From: Ectocarpus siliculosus
Lineage: Eukaryota; Sar; Phaeophyceae; Ectocarpales; Ectocarpaceae
DNA: 49,240 nt
Reading direction: 5' to 3'
Assembly (NCBI GenBank): GCA_000310025.1
Contig: FN648069.1
Span: 843,729-892,968 of the forward strand
How positions within the stretch are numbered: the stretch's first letter is position 1; each line of letters starts with the position of its first letter. The translations under genes were made by a program, and so were the position numbers. Of this stretch, positions 9,210-21,745 are shown one piece after another. The notes under the pieces were generated by a model. That model was not told the DNA's origin, searched no databases, and saw nothing but the letters and a program-made list of their open reading frames with translations.

Positions 9210-12029
9210 TACTACAGCCCACAGCACAGCTACATTATAGTAGCTTTCGTCTGCTTGTTGAGATGCTGTTGGTTGGTCTGTTGTTGTTGTCATCAAAGAA
9301 AAACGGTATCTGCCCAGTGCCTTCAAACATCCGCACCGCCCCAAATGACGCGGCCTTCTTCCGTGGCCACAGACCAACTGTTCGTGAGGTGGGCTAGTCT
9401 ATGCCATCATTACGAAGGCTACTGCGGTCGTACTCATGTGTGGTTTTGAGCTATGCAAGTGCGCAAGTGCGTGGCCGTCCATCGGTCATTTGGATCTTCG
9501 GGGTATCTCCGGTAGTAGTATCTTAGGCAAGTTGTCGCGCGTTCCGTGCTGTCGTGTGTTCCGAGTTCCGAATGTGTCTTTCGACTGTTGCTCGCGTGCC
9601 TCGGTGTTTGTAATGCACCCTGGTGCCCACTCTCTTCCGTTGCTTGTGTCTACGAGGACAACCATAAAACAACTTTACCATCTCTTCACTTTGTCAACCG
9701 GGACAGCCGTGCTCATCCAGCAGCACTAGTCTTGGGGCCAATCAACACCAACTACCCCATACAACACTCCCCGTAGTGACCAACCCCGTGCTACAATTTG
9801 TTGTTTCAAATCGTTTGCATACGTGCAGGGCAAACCTAGAAAGGCTGTTGTCCTTTTGATGCCAAGTTGTAGCGGACTTGATCAGCTTTGAACGTAGGAC
9901 TCTATATCCAATGGCCGCTGGTTATGGGAATGGGATCTCGTACAGTGAGCACACGCTTACACTCTTTTGGGGTGGTAAGAGGAGTTCAGCGCTATGATGG
10001 TTGTTGTTGTAAGTGTGCGCCTCACCCTTCCGTACGGTTGTAGCGCACTCGCCGTAGGACCGTTTGGTGTATCACAGTACAGCAAAAGCGGGTGGTCCTT
10101 GATGGCCAATGCAGTTTACGAATGTTGCTGCTGTACGATTAGCGACTCATTGACCGCCGACAACAGCAACGGTTGAAAAAAAAACAGCAATAGATGATAT
10201 TCTCATATTGTTTGCCCGGAATACCCCTCGCCTACTGCTTGCACACGTGTTGCTGTCTTTTCCGCACGGTCCTGCTGAGCAGGAAGTCATTGTACGATAG
10301 CGAAGAAGGGTTGACGGGGTCGCAGATACAGCGTGGTGCTTTCATGAATTCTGGAAGCAAAGATGTCGGCCGGGATCACGATTGGTCGAAGGAGACACGA
10401 GAGTGGACGGGCAGGCGCAACAAGCCGGATTGATGGAACGGCTAAAGTACGCGATGTTGGACAAGTGGAGGGCGGTCAAGATGATTGCCCATGGCATCCT
10501 ATTCTGGCTAAGTCGAAAGCTCCGGGAAGCAGGAAGCAGTTGTGTTGGTTCCAAAGGTGTTTGTGTTACTGTAGGGATATTAGCTCGATGGAAACATGAC
10601 TGCTGGCACAGTAGCGTATGTTGTCAGCTTTTTTTTCGGTCTGAGGGAGGAACGGCTTTTGTACAGTACCCCCTCCTTATTTTCGAGCTCTGATTCTCGT
10701 TTGCGATTTTTTATGCACCCTGTGATGCGAAGCGACTCGCAGCTTTGTAGTATCGAAGTAACTTCGTCCCGACGAAGGTCGAGGGCCAACCACTCGGGGC
10801 GCCTCCAGTGAAAATGTTGTGGATGAACCAAATGTTGTCATGGTACGAAGAAATGCGTCTTTTCCACGGGGGAAAGGTTGTAGACTAGGGCGCACATGTG
10901 CCGAAGTTGGCATTCCTCGGGACTGCTGGGTATACAGAACCGATCGTCTGGTGTTGTTTCTGCTTGCTTTGACTACGCTTGACCGGCTGACCGTGGGCGA
11001 CGGTCGTTAGCAGCCCTCGTTGGGCTGAGTTCCAAAAAGTTGTTTTGTGCAGAGGAGAAACGACGGAGCCGATCAGGGCATTAGAAAGATCAACCCGACA
11101 TATAGTTCTGAGCACTCTGTTGGTGATTGAGCAATCGAGGTCGGACACTCGGGCCAAGGGGGTCTACGACTCACCGTCGCCGTGGTGGACACCATGCAAA
11201 ACGCCGTCAGTATTCCGCCCAATAGCGAAGTTCGAAATTCGTGTCCCTCCCGTAATGTTTTTGCCATCTTCATGTTGAAAATCACCAGACGTTGACTTAT
11301 CTCCACTATTTCCTCGTCCTTGCTCTTAAAAGAACCAAATTTGCGTGGTCATGAGCTACCCTCAAGTAAGGTACGACATTAATACGACAAACCACGAAAT
11401 GTACGCGTTGCAACAGAGTTGAAGGCCAACTTACCTTTCCGCTAAAGTCCCAGAAAAGCAAAAGGCATGGAAGGGAAAAGGAAGTGTAGCTGATTGCGCC
11501 ACTCAGACGCTGAATCACTAACCGTCATCATCGCACCGCGACAACGCCGGGGAGTGGTATGACTGATTTCTGTTTTGTCGAACATGGCGACCCTCCTGCA
11601 AACTCTGGGGTGAGTAGGGCTGCACAGTTCAAGGCGAACCCATAGCCCGAGACACGTTTTACCGGACACAAATGCAAAACACTACGTAGCCGTACCATTC
11701 CGGGTAGCTCCTTGTCGGATTCATGATCAACCAGGCAAACTTGGTACCAGCTCAACCCTCTGCTTGGTCAACCAAAAAACAACTTGATCGTTACACCCCC
11801 CCCCCACCCCCCGGTTGACACGAAAATTTATGGTGTTTCTTGAAGTTTCAGGTGCAACTGCAACAGTAACTTATTATTCATTTTGTTCTCCCCACACATT
11901 CTCGAATTGCACCACAACCCTAAGGCAGTCCAGCTTCTGTCATCGACGCAACAGTCCTCAACCGACCTCGCCGGCACGTCTAAACCAACTGTTACCTGCG
12001 ATAATTTTGTCGTCAATGCAACGCGATGA
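9210..12029. other. No certain gene; one candidate exon at 11175-11267 (-)
   Basis: Most frames are short and lack motifs. On the minus strand, 11267-11175 reads MAKTLREGHEFRTSLLGGIL and onwards (31 codons with a hydrophobic end) and runs directly into a consensus donor, GTGAGT. A second minus-strand donor, GTAAGT, lies near 11439 after a hydrophobic frame. These may be exons of an unidentified membrane protein gene, but I could not assemble them. At 10382-10560 on the plus strand there is a basic helical-looking frame of unknown meaning. Confidence 0.25.
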
Positions 12030-15000
12030 TTAGTAACCCGTACTTTGCCCACTTTCGGCCTTGGCTTGATCTAGCATGCCTCGGACCTCCCGATAGAGCG
12101 AATGCTGGTCTCCGTGCGTGACTTTGATGCTAGCCTCGGCCTCTAGTAAGAGAGGCATCGCCTTCTCGGGCTGTCGTCGCACGTACAGAAGGAGCTGCGC
12201 GGCGTCCGTTTAGACCACCAGAGGGAGGAACAGTTTGGTTTCGAAGTCAAATGTTAGAATTGGCACTTAACTGACTTTCGATCTTGGAAAGGTATGGTGC
12301 TTTTGTAGGACTTCGCAAATCTACCCACGTTTTCTGCCACGCATTTTCAGTGACTTGACACATGAGAAAAACAACCGGAATCTCCGTGCCATACCTTGCC
12401 TGTGATGGCCGAGTTGCAACCCCAAGGTTCGAAGTACGGCATCAAGCCGGACAGGCAGGCACGGGACGCATCCATGCCGTCGCTCGCATACGTCGCGGCT
12501 GCGTCGAAGTCCTTGCGAAAATACAAAGCAGTCGTGTGAGGGAGACGAGGAGAGACAACGTTTGGAACTCAATCTCTGTCGTCGAAAATCAGGAGGCCAG
12601 GAAAAAACACGAGCCTGCGCACGAAGCAGCAACCGAGTGCAATCATTCAAAACAAATTATCAACTCACCGGTAGCATCTTACAACACCCGAATGGAAAGC
12701 AAATGCAGCGTCAAGAGCAGGGACCTCGGTAGACACGCAAGCAGCTCTATCACCACAAGTGCTGCTGCCGGTGCATCTCACCTGCAGCTCCACGCAAACG
12801 CTCGCAAGGAGACCGTAGATCTCGGAGAGCATCCAATTTGCGCGGTGCAACGAAGAGGCCGCTTTTCCGAGAGCCTGCTCTAGACACCGTCTCGCCGGTA
12901 ACGCCTGACCCTCATTCCCGAAACCTTTTACTCTATTGAGTAGCTCTTGAATGTCCGCTAGTTCTGCCCGAGCCTCCTCCACTGGACGAGAACTTGCCCC
13001 ACATGCATCGCATGTTAAGCGCGCAGAACCTTCCCGCTCAGTCTCAAGTCCAGCCACAACCTCAGACAAGGGAGAATGCAACGAGCTCAGCTTTAACCCC
13101 GCCGCTTCTTGTTCTTCGCTTGGTTCCAGGTTGCACTCTTCTTGTGGAAAGTTGAAGCTTTGACACGATGACGGTGATGCACTTTTCTCCTGCCTGAAGC
13201 TTTTGCTGCTTTCTCCCAACGCACGGCCGCGCTTCTTCGGAGCAAGGCAGAACCCCGAACACTCACTGTCAGGACACGCAAACGCCTCCAGTCGCATATC
13301 CTCGGCACGTCCTTCTGGTGACTCACACCTTCACACACAAGAGGGCAGGTCGGACAAGGCTCGTACTTGCCTATACGCTTCACAATCTGAACAACCGCAT
13401 CGTACCGACCTACCACACGTTGCAAGGGTTGGCGAGCTGCACCTGGCATTCGCTACTTTGAAGCAATACACGACGTGAAGAATGTTTGCACCATTTCATG
13501 CCACAGAGCAGGGCAAGGGCAAAGGGTAACGCCAACAAGCCACATAGGTCCATTTGCTTATTGTGTCGGGATTCGTGCGCCTACACCTGCACTTCGAAGC
13601 TCAACCTGTCCTTGTGACAGGTATATCCACATACGCATCAACCTGACGCTGACGCTAAAACAACACACGTTTGTCAGTCTGCTAGTGGGATTCGGGGTAC
13701 ATTAAATCTTACCTCTCGCATCGACATTCGAAAAAGTAGGTCTTCCGAAGCGACTCCCTCCGAGCGGGTCCAGGCTTTTGAATCTGCGTGATACCAATCG
13801 TGATTTCCTCGCCTTTCCGGATGGGGCGGGTGCAGCGCAGCGACAGCGTCTTCCCGGAGAAGGACTGCGCCGCATTGGGATTGCAGGAGTGATTTGCTGC
13901 CGCCGCTTCAAGGTACAGCCCACAGCCAACCTCGCCGTTGAGTGCACTCTCCGCGATGGAAAATACCTGACGTGAAGATGATACCGTCAATAGAGATACT
14001 GTTGGCGAAAGCACGCGCGTATTCGAGCGAAGCCTCGCCTGGGCGCGATTTAGATCAAAGGGTGTTGGCCCCGACAAGGGGTGAAAGCTCGTCAAAACAT
14101 GCATTGTAGGCGTTAGATCGCTGAAGTCCCATCGAAAACGCCCCATAACTCTCCGACAAAAGGGAGTGAGTGCTGTCCAAATGCTTATCATGGTTTCATC
14201 CATTCCCGTAGCTCAGCATGGAAGAGCCCGGCATCGCGTGATATTTGACATCGTACTACACGCCTCGAAGAGGAAAGCACCAGAAAATCAAATTCAGAGG
14301 AAGGTTAACAAATGCCACGGACAATCTCCACAAGCTACGTTGCACCGAACGACGGCCAAGTTTACAGGTAACTCACGTTGCATGATAACTTGCCCAGGAC
14401 AGCGTACGCTGCGTCGACCAACCCGGGTAGGCCACGACCTTGGGCCGAAGGCCAGAGCAAGGCCGACCCCTTCTTGCTATCGCCACAGCCGGCCAAGCAG
14501 AGGCGAGCCACGAAATTGGCCATGAGCATATACTCTTCCTTCTGCTCCGGTGATCTGTCATCGTTGTGGTGCACGAGTTCGTCGACGGCCTCTCGTACGC
14601 TTGGCGCGTGACTACTGCCGTCGTCCTCGCCTCCGTTCACCGTACCCATACTGCCGGTGTTGCTGTTGTCGGAGCGGTTGATCGCGTTCAAGATCCGCCC
14701 CGCCAGACGGAGGGTGCGCGTCGGTGTACGCGCTGCAGGGGACAACGGATGGGAAGCGACGCGACACGAGTTTAGCGTATTCCGGACGGAGTAAATGAAG
14801 ACCAATAAAAGGCGGAACACATAGGCCTCATGCGCCAAACCCACCGAAACGCGCGAAATGTCAATCCACGACAAGGACCATGCGGAAATGAGGGCGCGCG
14901 TTTTGTTGGCCAGCACAACGGTCGCATGGCTTCATGGACGGCCCACCTCCGCTCTCCGCACGCCTCTCGCTAGAGAACAACGCCACGAACCTGAACTGTT

Positions 15001-15916
15001 CGAGGCCCACGCCTTACACTCCGGACGGTGCTCCCTCCAGTCGGCCTTCTGACACTTTCGTGAGCAGTAACAGATTCTGCTACACGCGGAACATCGACTG
15101 CCTCTGCCACCGCTGTGTTGATTGTCCATGCTCTCGAAGCATCTTGCGCAATGCGTCCGAGCTTGGCTTTCTTCGAGCACGGCACTAAGAGGCTGGACGG
15201 CCATGATCTGAGGAGTTGGCATTACACCATCCGCAAGTTACTTCATGACTGCAGTAGGTATGCTGTGAACGGCCTTTAGACATGGGTTCAAACCATCGGC
15301 AGTCTCTCCTGAAACAGATATATGTATGTGGAGACCGCAACAGTGGTGAGTTGCATTCATTCTGCAGGGTAGCGCAGCATACATTCCACCAACCACGAGC
15401 CAAGCAGCCAACACACGCCGAGTGTTTTTGTAAAGAGCTGCTTGAGAGCTTACAATTTCAGTGTTCTCAACACAATGTTTCCCCGATCAAAGAGGCGAAA
15501 GGGGCAGAGACGCAATAGGAGCGGGAACGTCTATCTCCAGCAAGCGGTTGAAAAAGTATCGACACATGTACAGCTATCTATGTACAGCAGCGGGTGGGCG
15601 TGGTAGGTTGCATAAGATACCACACCCGGGAAAGACTTTCAAAGCTCGATAAATCCACAACGAAGAGGTTGCCGACACCAAATTATACGTTTTTGGAAAG
15701 CTCTGCGCGTGAAGGTTCAAACACCACCATTGTTCAGCACAGTCAGTGTTTTGCTGCAGAGTTGTATTCAGGTTTTCAAAGTAGGTCCAGAGGAGGGTGG
15801 TATCTTACGCAACGCTGGCTTGGTGCACTCACAAGGTCACCCAGGCCAAGGTTCTTGGCTGCGATTAGGCATCGCCCTCGCCCCGGTCTTCGCTCTACCG
15901 CAGTGTTGGCGGGCAT
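12030..15916 (-). CDS. SMYD-like SET/MYND protein lysine methyltransferase, seven exons
   Basis: This gene should transfer methyl groups from S-adenosylmethionine to lysines of histones or other proteins. Exons: 15916-15833, 15207-14991, 14732-14377, 13966-13713, 13328-12782, 12511-12395 and 12194-12030. All phases agree and the total is 1740 nt (579 residues plus stop). Exon 1 carries the SET N-terminal motif (RRPGRGRCLIAAKNL). Exon 2 has a complete MYND zinc finger at residues 48 to about 91 (CARC, CSAC, YCSRKCQ, EC), splitting the SET domain as in the SMYD family. Exon 4 has NHSCNPN at residues 244-250 and KGEEITI at about 270-276. Its end joins exon 5 to give the post-SET cysteines (FECRCERC, then C-x4-C). 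Exons 5-7 form the helical C-terminal domain. The Tyr expected just after GEEITI is Ile278. The start is the ATG nearest the SET motif; an upstream in-frame extension exists but looks non-coding. Confidence 0.92.
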
Positions 15917-17382
15917 GATCAAAGTAGCCGGTAGGTGTGTCACTCGCAGCGAGGATGAGGATGCGGCCTTGCGGAGAGCTGAGAGGCACGGCCGACGGAG
16001 GAGTTGCTTGCAATGACGGAGGCCGACTTCAAGCGGGGCAATGGCCCCACGAACCGTCACTTCAAATGCGCCGCGTAGCCGTAACTGGAGATAGATCTGG
16101 AGATGATACGCCCTTGCATGTACGCTCTTTCTCTTTCGCAAAACATTCAGCGCTGCGTTCAGCCAGCCGTCCCAACTCTACAATCGTCAGCACTGGCTTC
16201 CTGAAGGACTCCGCACCATCTCAAACGATTTCTGCTCGCCGTCGCCATGTTCCTGTGTCGAACACAGGGAGACAGATTTCCGCACGACGAGACTCGTGGT
16301 AGGTGATAAGTGTGTGCGCGGTTGTGTTTACCATAGACAATCTTTGCTCAGTCTGTCCGTTGTACTTCGTACATGCTACTATTGTAGATTACACAACGAC
16401 CCTATTGTGAACAATCAGGAGACGAGTCAAGTCTGGAGGCATGATTGTTTGGTCGCCTACGTCCGATGTCAGTTGACTTTGATGTGAAGTACGCTCAGTT
16501 TCGTCGTGCCATTGCGGCGCCAGAGAGGGCTCTGTTGCAGTGGTTTGCTACCGGAACAGGTCGACGCGTTCCCCTGCGCCGAAGGCAGCGCCCTACATAC
16601 ATATAAACGTGTGCAACAAATACAGACACACAGGTGGAGAAGAGAACCACAATTTTATGTATTTATGTTTCGGATCCACATCTAAGGCGATCCGCCTTGT
16701 CGCACACCCAAAACACCGAGAACTCTACCTACATAATGCCTCGGAACTTGCCCGAAACACATCTATAAACATAAGATGCAAACTCATCTATAGGTATGTG
16801 CGGGGAAATGACATGACCGATGCGGACCCGCGGCGGCGAGCATACACTCCTGCTTTGTGGAAGGGATACGTGCTTGCTTTGTGATCTTTATTTTCTTTGT
16901 GTTAATCTACCTTGCTTGGTATAGATCTACTACAGTAACCCTAGACGCATTTTGCTGGGGCCTTGCGTGGCGAGTGGGAGCCCACCGTGTGCATCGATCT
17001 CCTTTTGGACATAATCTGTCCGATATGTCGCAGTGAAGTCTGAGTGTTTGGTAGTCATGATTCTCGCGGTACATGTACTTTTACGGATTCGCCCTTGGGT
17101 CCTGTGTTCGTAAATTATTCAGCTCATCATGTTGTCTACAGACTAAATGTGCATCGGGTACCGGTTTTGGGGCAGTTAGCCTGCGACCGATGAACGCGCC
17201 CGTGTCAGTTGGACCAGTGTGGGTGTTAGCAAGTATTGCACAGAGATAGAAAGGATTTGATGTGAAGACAACAACATCAACCTCTCATGTACTACTTACG
17301 CCGACAGCACAGGCCCTCTCACGAGCGGGTACGTGTGCACTACTGTATGTTACACCCAGTAGTTTCAACTATTCCGTTGCAG
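15917..17382. other. No gene seen; promoter side of the SMYD-like gene
   Basis: The 5' flank of the methyltransferase gene lies at the left edge. Short frames on both strands show no motif. No repeat or RNA gene is evident. Confidence 0.4.
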
Positions 17383-17747
17383 TCCCACTCCAAGAAGCCG
17401 ACTACCCCGGCAGTGTACCAGGGTACTGAGGTAGAGTACTACACGAAATGCAGCTTTTTTATTTTTACATTTTGCCCCCCAACGGTTCCCTCGAAAACAG
17501 GTCCCGAGCTACGGCAAGGCTTGGACCTGTTCCGGGTTATCAACCGTACCGGCCTGCAAATCCGCAGGGGCGTGGGCCTCAACTCAGAGCCCTGCGGTCG
17601 CCTGTTCGCCGGAGACGTATTCTGCGTCAACCGTTGTTCAGCAGTACCCCACCACCAGGAGAACAAGAGAGGGAAAATGCGCCAGCTACGCTTGACTCGA
17701 TTGCATATGGTCCAGCCGTACACGGGCTGGGTCACTTGGTCTTCCAA
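17383..17747 (+). CDS. Two candidate exons with an SH3-like module
   Basis: Exon 17383-17422 follows an acceptor (TTCCGTTGCAG) and ends at a GT donor in phase 1. Exon 17501-17747 follows a pyrimidine-rich acceptor (CTCGAAAACAG) in the matching phase. The joined frame reads SKKPTTPAVYQGPELRQGLD, then FRVINRTGLQIRRGVGLNSE, GRLFAGDVFCV and GWVTWSSK. That is the pattern of small bacterial-type SH3-like modules (RV-N-GL-IR-G, then GWV). The exon may end at a donor near 17748 or run on. The rest of the gene is not resolved, and the function is unknown. Confidence 0.4.
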
Positions 17748-18286
17748 GTGGGTGGAAAAGTTTCAGGGGGGCGACACAAGGCCTGGACCGATCCCTCTGA
17801 AATCGACGCTGAGGGACAACTGCCCGGTGTCGATGGTGAAACCGTCGGACGCATGCCCCGTGCGGAGGGGGGCATCATCGCGGTGCGACCCTTCAAAGCG
17901 TTGTGGGCCCCGGCATGAGGCACAGGGCATGCATGAATGTGATGTCCATACACATCAGGAGTCACGAACTTGTACCCCAAGAACGACATGGCTGCACGCA
18001 AGGTGACCGCACGTTTTCCATGTACTCGAAGCTTCGTCCGGACCTTTTGTGGTTGTTTCGGTGGCCATCAGCATTGTCGCTAAGCGTGCTAACGACGTTC
18101 CTGCAGAAGAAAGGGGTGGCACACATTAACAGCCCCGACGTTGCACTCAACCGACCTCGTGCCGGATACGCGTGCACACTGGTGTACCTGTGTAGTAGCA
18201 TGCTCTTACCCGTGTTTTTGTCTTGACTTGAACATTCCTTTTCCGTCATCGCTACACCCGTTGCATCGATTTCATCAAACTAACAG

Positions 18287-18430
18287 GGATGGGGTGTGGC
18301 CGGTGGACGTCAAAAGCATCCCAGGGCCCAAGTACCTTCCCAGTGTTTCAGGGGCTAATAGAGACCATAGCAGTGCGGAATACGGGGTTGTATTCCCCAA
18401 AGAACGAAGGTTTCTGAGCAATTCCACCAG
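18287..18430 (+). CDS. Candidate exon, possibly of the same gene as 17383-17747
   Basis: The frame lies between an acceptor (AAACTAACAG) and a donor (CACCAG/GTGAGA). It encodes DGVWPVDVKSIPGPKYLPSV, then SSAEYGVVFPKERRF. The EYGVVFPK-RF ending resembles the strand-loop motif seen near the catalytic Glu of ADP-ribosyltransferase-like folds. That is a weak resemblance only. The strand and spacing fit a gene with the upstream candidate exons. Confidence 0.25.
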
Positions 18431-20572
18431 GTGAGAGGCTCCAAGAAACCCTGGGACCACCTGCTCTTCTCGCCGTTGGGGGCATTTTTACACTGAGGAG
18501 CAATTAACGACGTGGACGATCTCGATAATATCTTTACGATACATACCTCGACTGGACATGCATACCTCTTTTTTCGGAGTGACGATGCCGGCAGTTTGCG
18601 TTTTCCAAACATGTGCCCACCCAGTCTGCTTCACAATGTGAAAACATAAACGGCTGTACCGAAACACTTTGCAAGAGTGCATAATTTATCGCCAAATACC
18701 TTGGGCAAGGTTTGATGATTTTGTAAAACAGCCGTTGTTCTTGTTTACGAGGGGTGAAACAAGAGAAGCTCGTTACAGCCTACAGAACTCTCGTTTTTCT
18801 CTCCTTGTATCGGGAATACCTGACACACAGTCTGCCATCCGTTTGGTTGGTACCCTCCTCATCGCCTCCCGCTTCGTGGCGCGCTCCTCCAGGTACCTCA
18901 GCAAGGGCCACGAGAGACAGGCGCGGGGAGTATTTTCGCCTGGTCCGGCCATGTATGTTGGACACGATGAGATTTTGCAGCTGGCGCCACGACCCCCGCT
19001 TCCTGCCTCGGCTCCCGGGTCGTCCCGTTGCCGACAACACCCCCCCTCCTCTAGAACAGCAGGGACTGGAGAAGGAACGGTCAGCGGTGTTAACAAGCGT
19101 TTCCTTCACAGGCCACGGGCGGTAACAGCGGAGTCTCGTGTGGGGATTGGTGCAAGAAGAAGGTGATCCGATCGTGTGATAGTTTGGTGGAGAACGGGAG
19201 CGCCAATAGTGTTGACTGGAAAAGAGTGTACATGCCGAGCTACGCCGACAGAGGGGTGCACAAGACCAAGCCGAGTCGCGGCAACTCGTATGACATTCCT
19301 GCCTATGTCTTGATTGTATAAACCACATGTTTTTTAATCGGATTGTCTCGAGTTTGTCCCATACTTCAAGTACTCTGAACAATTTAAGCCTCCCTTTCCA
19401 AACGCCATGCTTCATTGCTAACGTTCTCCCAGACGCCAGCCCGTCTCCAGTACCACCGCAGCGGGTGCGGGTAGCCCATACATCGGGCTCAAGGAGCAAG
19501 AGGCAGCCGACAAAATCGTCGGGAAGGCCAACGCGGGGACCACGGGCTGCCCCGTGATACGTACGCTCGTGTCCAGCAGAGGAGAACGAGAAGGCCCAGA
19601 CGGATGTTTCGTGACGAGAATGGGTGCAGAGTCTCCCGGGCCGGCCAGTCACTACCCAAACGTTTCTTCCATCTCTTCTAGAGGCTGTCCGGTATTTGCC
19701 ACACCAACGGCGTTGGATGCAGAGGAATGGGAAAGACGTAACAAGAGTTCTAACTCCAAAGCGCTGCATCATCAGCCTGCCAGGATGTCGGCGATACCCA
19801 AGACTTCCCAAGTTCATCAAAGATGGCCCGCTTATACCCACCTCAGGGACGAAGGTCGAATTTCGGGCAACTTGGGGCAAGACAGCCCTGGACCAGGCGC
19901 CGTCAATATTGCTGACCATGACCCTTTCCGAGCGAGTTCGTTCCTAAAAATGGATGTATGCCACCCGCCACCAGCTTCAAATTCCGCCTCGTTTCCGTGT
20001 CACGTCCCTTTCGGACAATAACGTGTTTCAATCAGTGTCGGAAGTGAGGGAAAATTTAGCTTTGGTTGAGGAAGAATTTTGAGCTGGTTTTCATGTCTGT
20101 TAGAACACTCGCATGCTCTTCGTGTTGAGTTGCGGTGTGGAAGTCGTTGCCTTGTAGATCGATGAAACTTGCCCGCGTGGTGAATGGCGTGCTATTGCCG
20201 GATTCGTTTTTTGGAAACCTTCGACATGATTCAACATTTAAACAACAACTTCAGCTTACATCCTCCCTCAACACAACAACTCCGCTCAGGGAGCGTCATC
20301 AAAGACACCATTTTGAGCATTCCCAAAACTGCCATCCATCCGGAATGCAACCAAACTTGCCTACAAGGAGGTGCCTGTTCTGTGGAAGCAATAGCAGATC
20401 AAACGCAGTGACAGCGTTTACTTCGCGCTCTGGGGTCAGCCGTCATGAAGATGGTCGCGCAAGCGTATCCTACAGAGCAGATTATCTGTTCCATGCCCTT
20501 ATTTGCTCATTTGTTCGCACTCTTCCCTCCCTTGGGTTTTAACCAACATGCTACTCATTGGATGGGCAAACT
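18431..20572. other. No gene resolved; coding-like patches on the plus strand
   Basis: At about 19430-19700 a plus-strand frame after a possible acceptor reads GSPYIGLKEQEAADKIVGKA and on, which looks protein-like. At about 19700-19947 another frame (RCIISLPGCRRYPRLPKFIK) does too. They may be later exons of the gene at 17.4 kb. The 379-codon minus-strand ORF across 18780-19919 shows no motif and looks like a shadow. Confidence 0.25.
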
Positions 20573-21592
20573 TTACAGTAGCAAGCAACCGAATGGATTT
20601 CTCCCCCCCGCACCCCCATTGAGCTCATCAACCAATCTCAGCAGACCCGTCCTTTTTCGTCCGTGCACGAGGCCAGCCAAAGGGTTTTCCTGTTCCCGAT
20701 GTGCCTCTCTCTCTTCCTTGCCCATGCTTCGGCTCATCCTGCCGCTCTCGCTGTGCAGCTTTGGCCACGGGCTTTCCCGCTGCTCCGCTCTCAACCCACA
20801 CGCTAGCACGAACATTTCCCACACCACCGTCATCACCATGGCCACGTGGACGGCGACAAGGACGCGACCCCAAACATCCTCTGGTTGCTTGACCGCTCGT
20901 CCGACACGTCTACCTTGAGCAAGAGCGCGGCATACACCGAAACAATGACCGCGACGTGTACCGTGCCGCTGATCCAGTTGTCCCACCTGGACCCGTAAGT
21001 GGCCAAGCCCTTTGAAATCAGAACGAACGTGAACGCAATCACCGACGTTTTCGCGATGTAAGCACCGGAGTTCGGGTAGACAAAGATGACCACATCGGCG
21101 AGCAAAACATGCCACTCGCACTCGATCACCTCGCAGTAGAACACGCACGGCTTGTACGGCTTCCACAGGTTGCAGGTGGAAGTTTCGCGAGAAGGAGTGG
21201 GCTCTTGACAGGTGCGTCTCTCCTAGAGAAGCTCGCGGTCTGTGTACAGGAGGAAGCTGTACGGGGCAGGGATGCCCGCCGTGTACACTACTAGCATCAT
21301 GATGCCTACGTACACCTGGAAGTCCGTCTGCCTTGAGGAGTCGCCCTCGATGCGGTCGTAGTTATTGCCGTCTTCGAGTGTCTCGCACGCGAACGTCCGG
21401 AACAACGTGCTGCTGACGTTGGAGTGCACGAAAAACGTCAGGAGCAGCACCACGAGCACGTGCTTGTCCCAGAGGTTTTGCAGGGTGGTCTCGGGGGGCC
21501 CGCGGTGGATGCAGGTGGCGGCGGCGTAGGTGCACCACAGGAACAACCAGCGCAGCCATGATAGGGTCAATGGTGGACGTTTGGCGAGTTAG
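20573..21592 (-). pseudogene. C-terminal part of a multi-pass membrane protein gene, broken
   Basis: Read leftwards, the translation is rich in membrane spans: HVLVVLLLTFFVHSNVSSTL, FRTFACETLEDG, FQVYVGIMMLVVYTAGIPAP, FYCEVIECEWHVLLADVVIF and HVAVIVSVYAALLLKVDVSD. From memory this matches the C-terminal channel-like region of a large membrane protein family common in stramenopiles (TRP/polycystin-like layout); that assignment is family knowledge, not a search. The frame is broken by an in-frame TAG at 21223-21225, after which the same frame continues to 20833. A 2-base shift near 20875 separates it from LVAVHVAMVMTVVWEMFVLA in another frame, and a third shift lies near 21540. It is therefore a pseudogene. 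Its upstream portion is found on the opposite strand at 21746-22364. Confidence 0.75.
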
Positions 21593-21745
21593 TGACCACC
21601 ATAGCCTATACGCCGGCGTATGCGGATGCTCGTTTGCTCCCCCCTCCCATCGTCGCTGGCCGCTTCGGAACAGATTGTGCTCGCGGTTGGATTCATCGTT
21701 CGTGAGTGCTCTGATAGCGCCGGCGGTATGGACTAGTGCTCGCGG

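Noticed and set aside
18780-19919. 379-codon minus-strand ORF
   Set aside because: No motif, odd composition rich in Arg, Cys and Trp, and coding-like frames exist on the other strand; treated as a chance frame.
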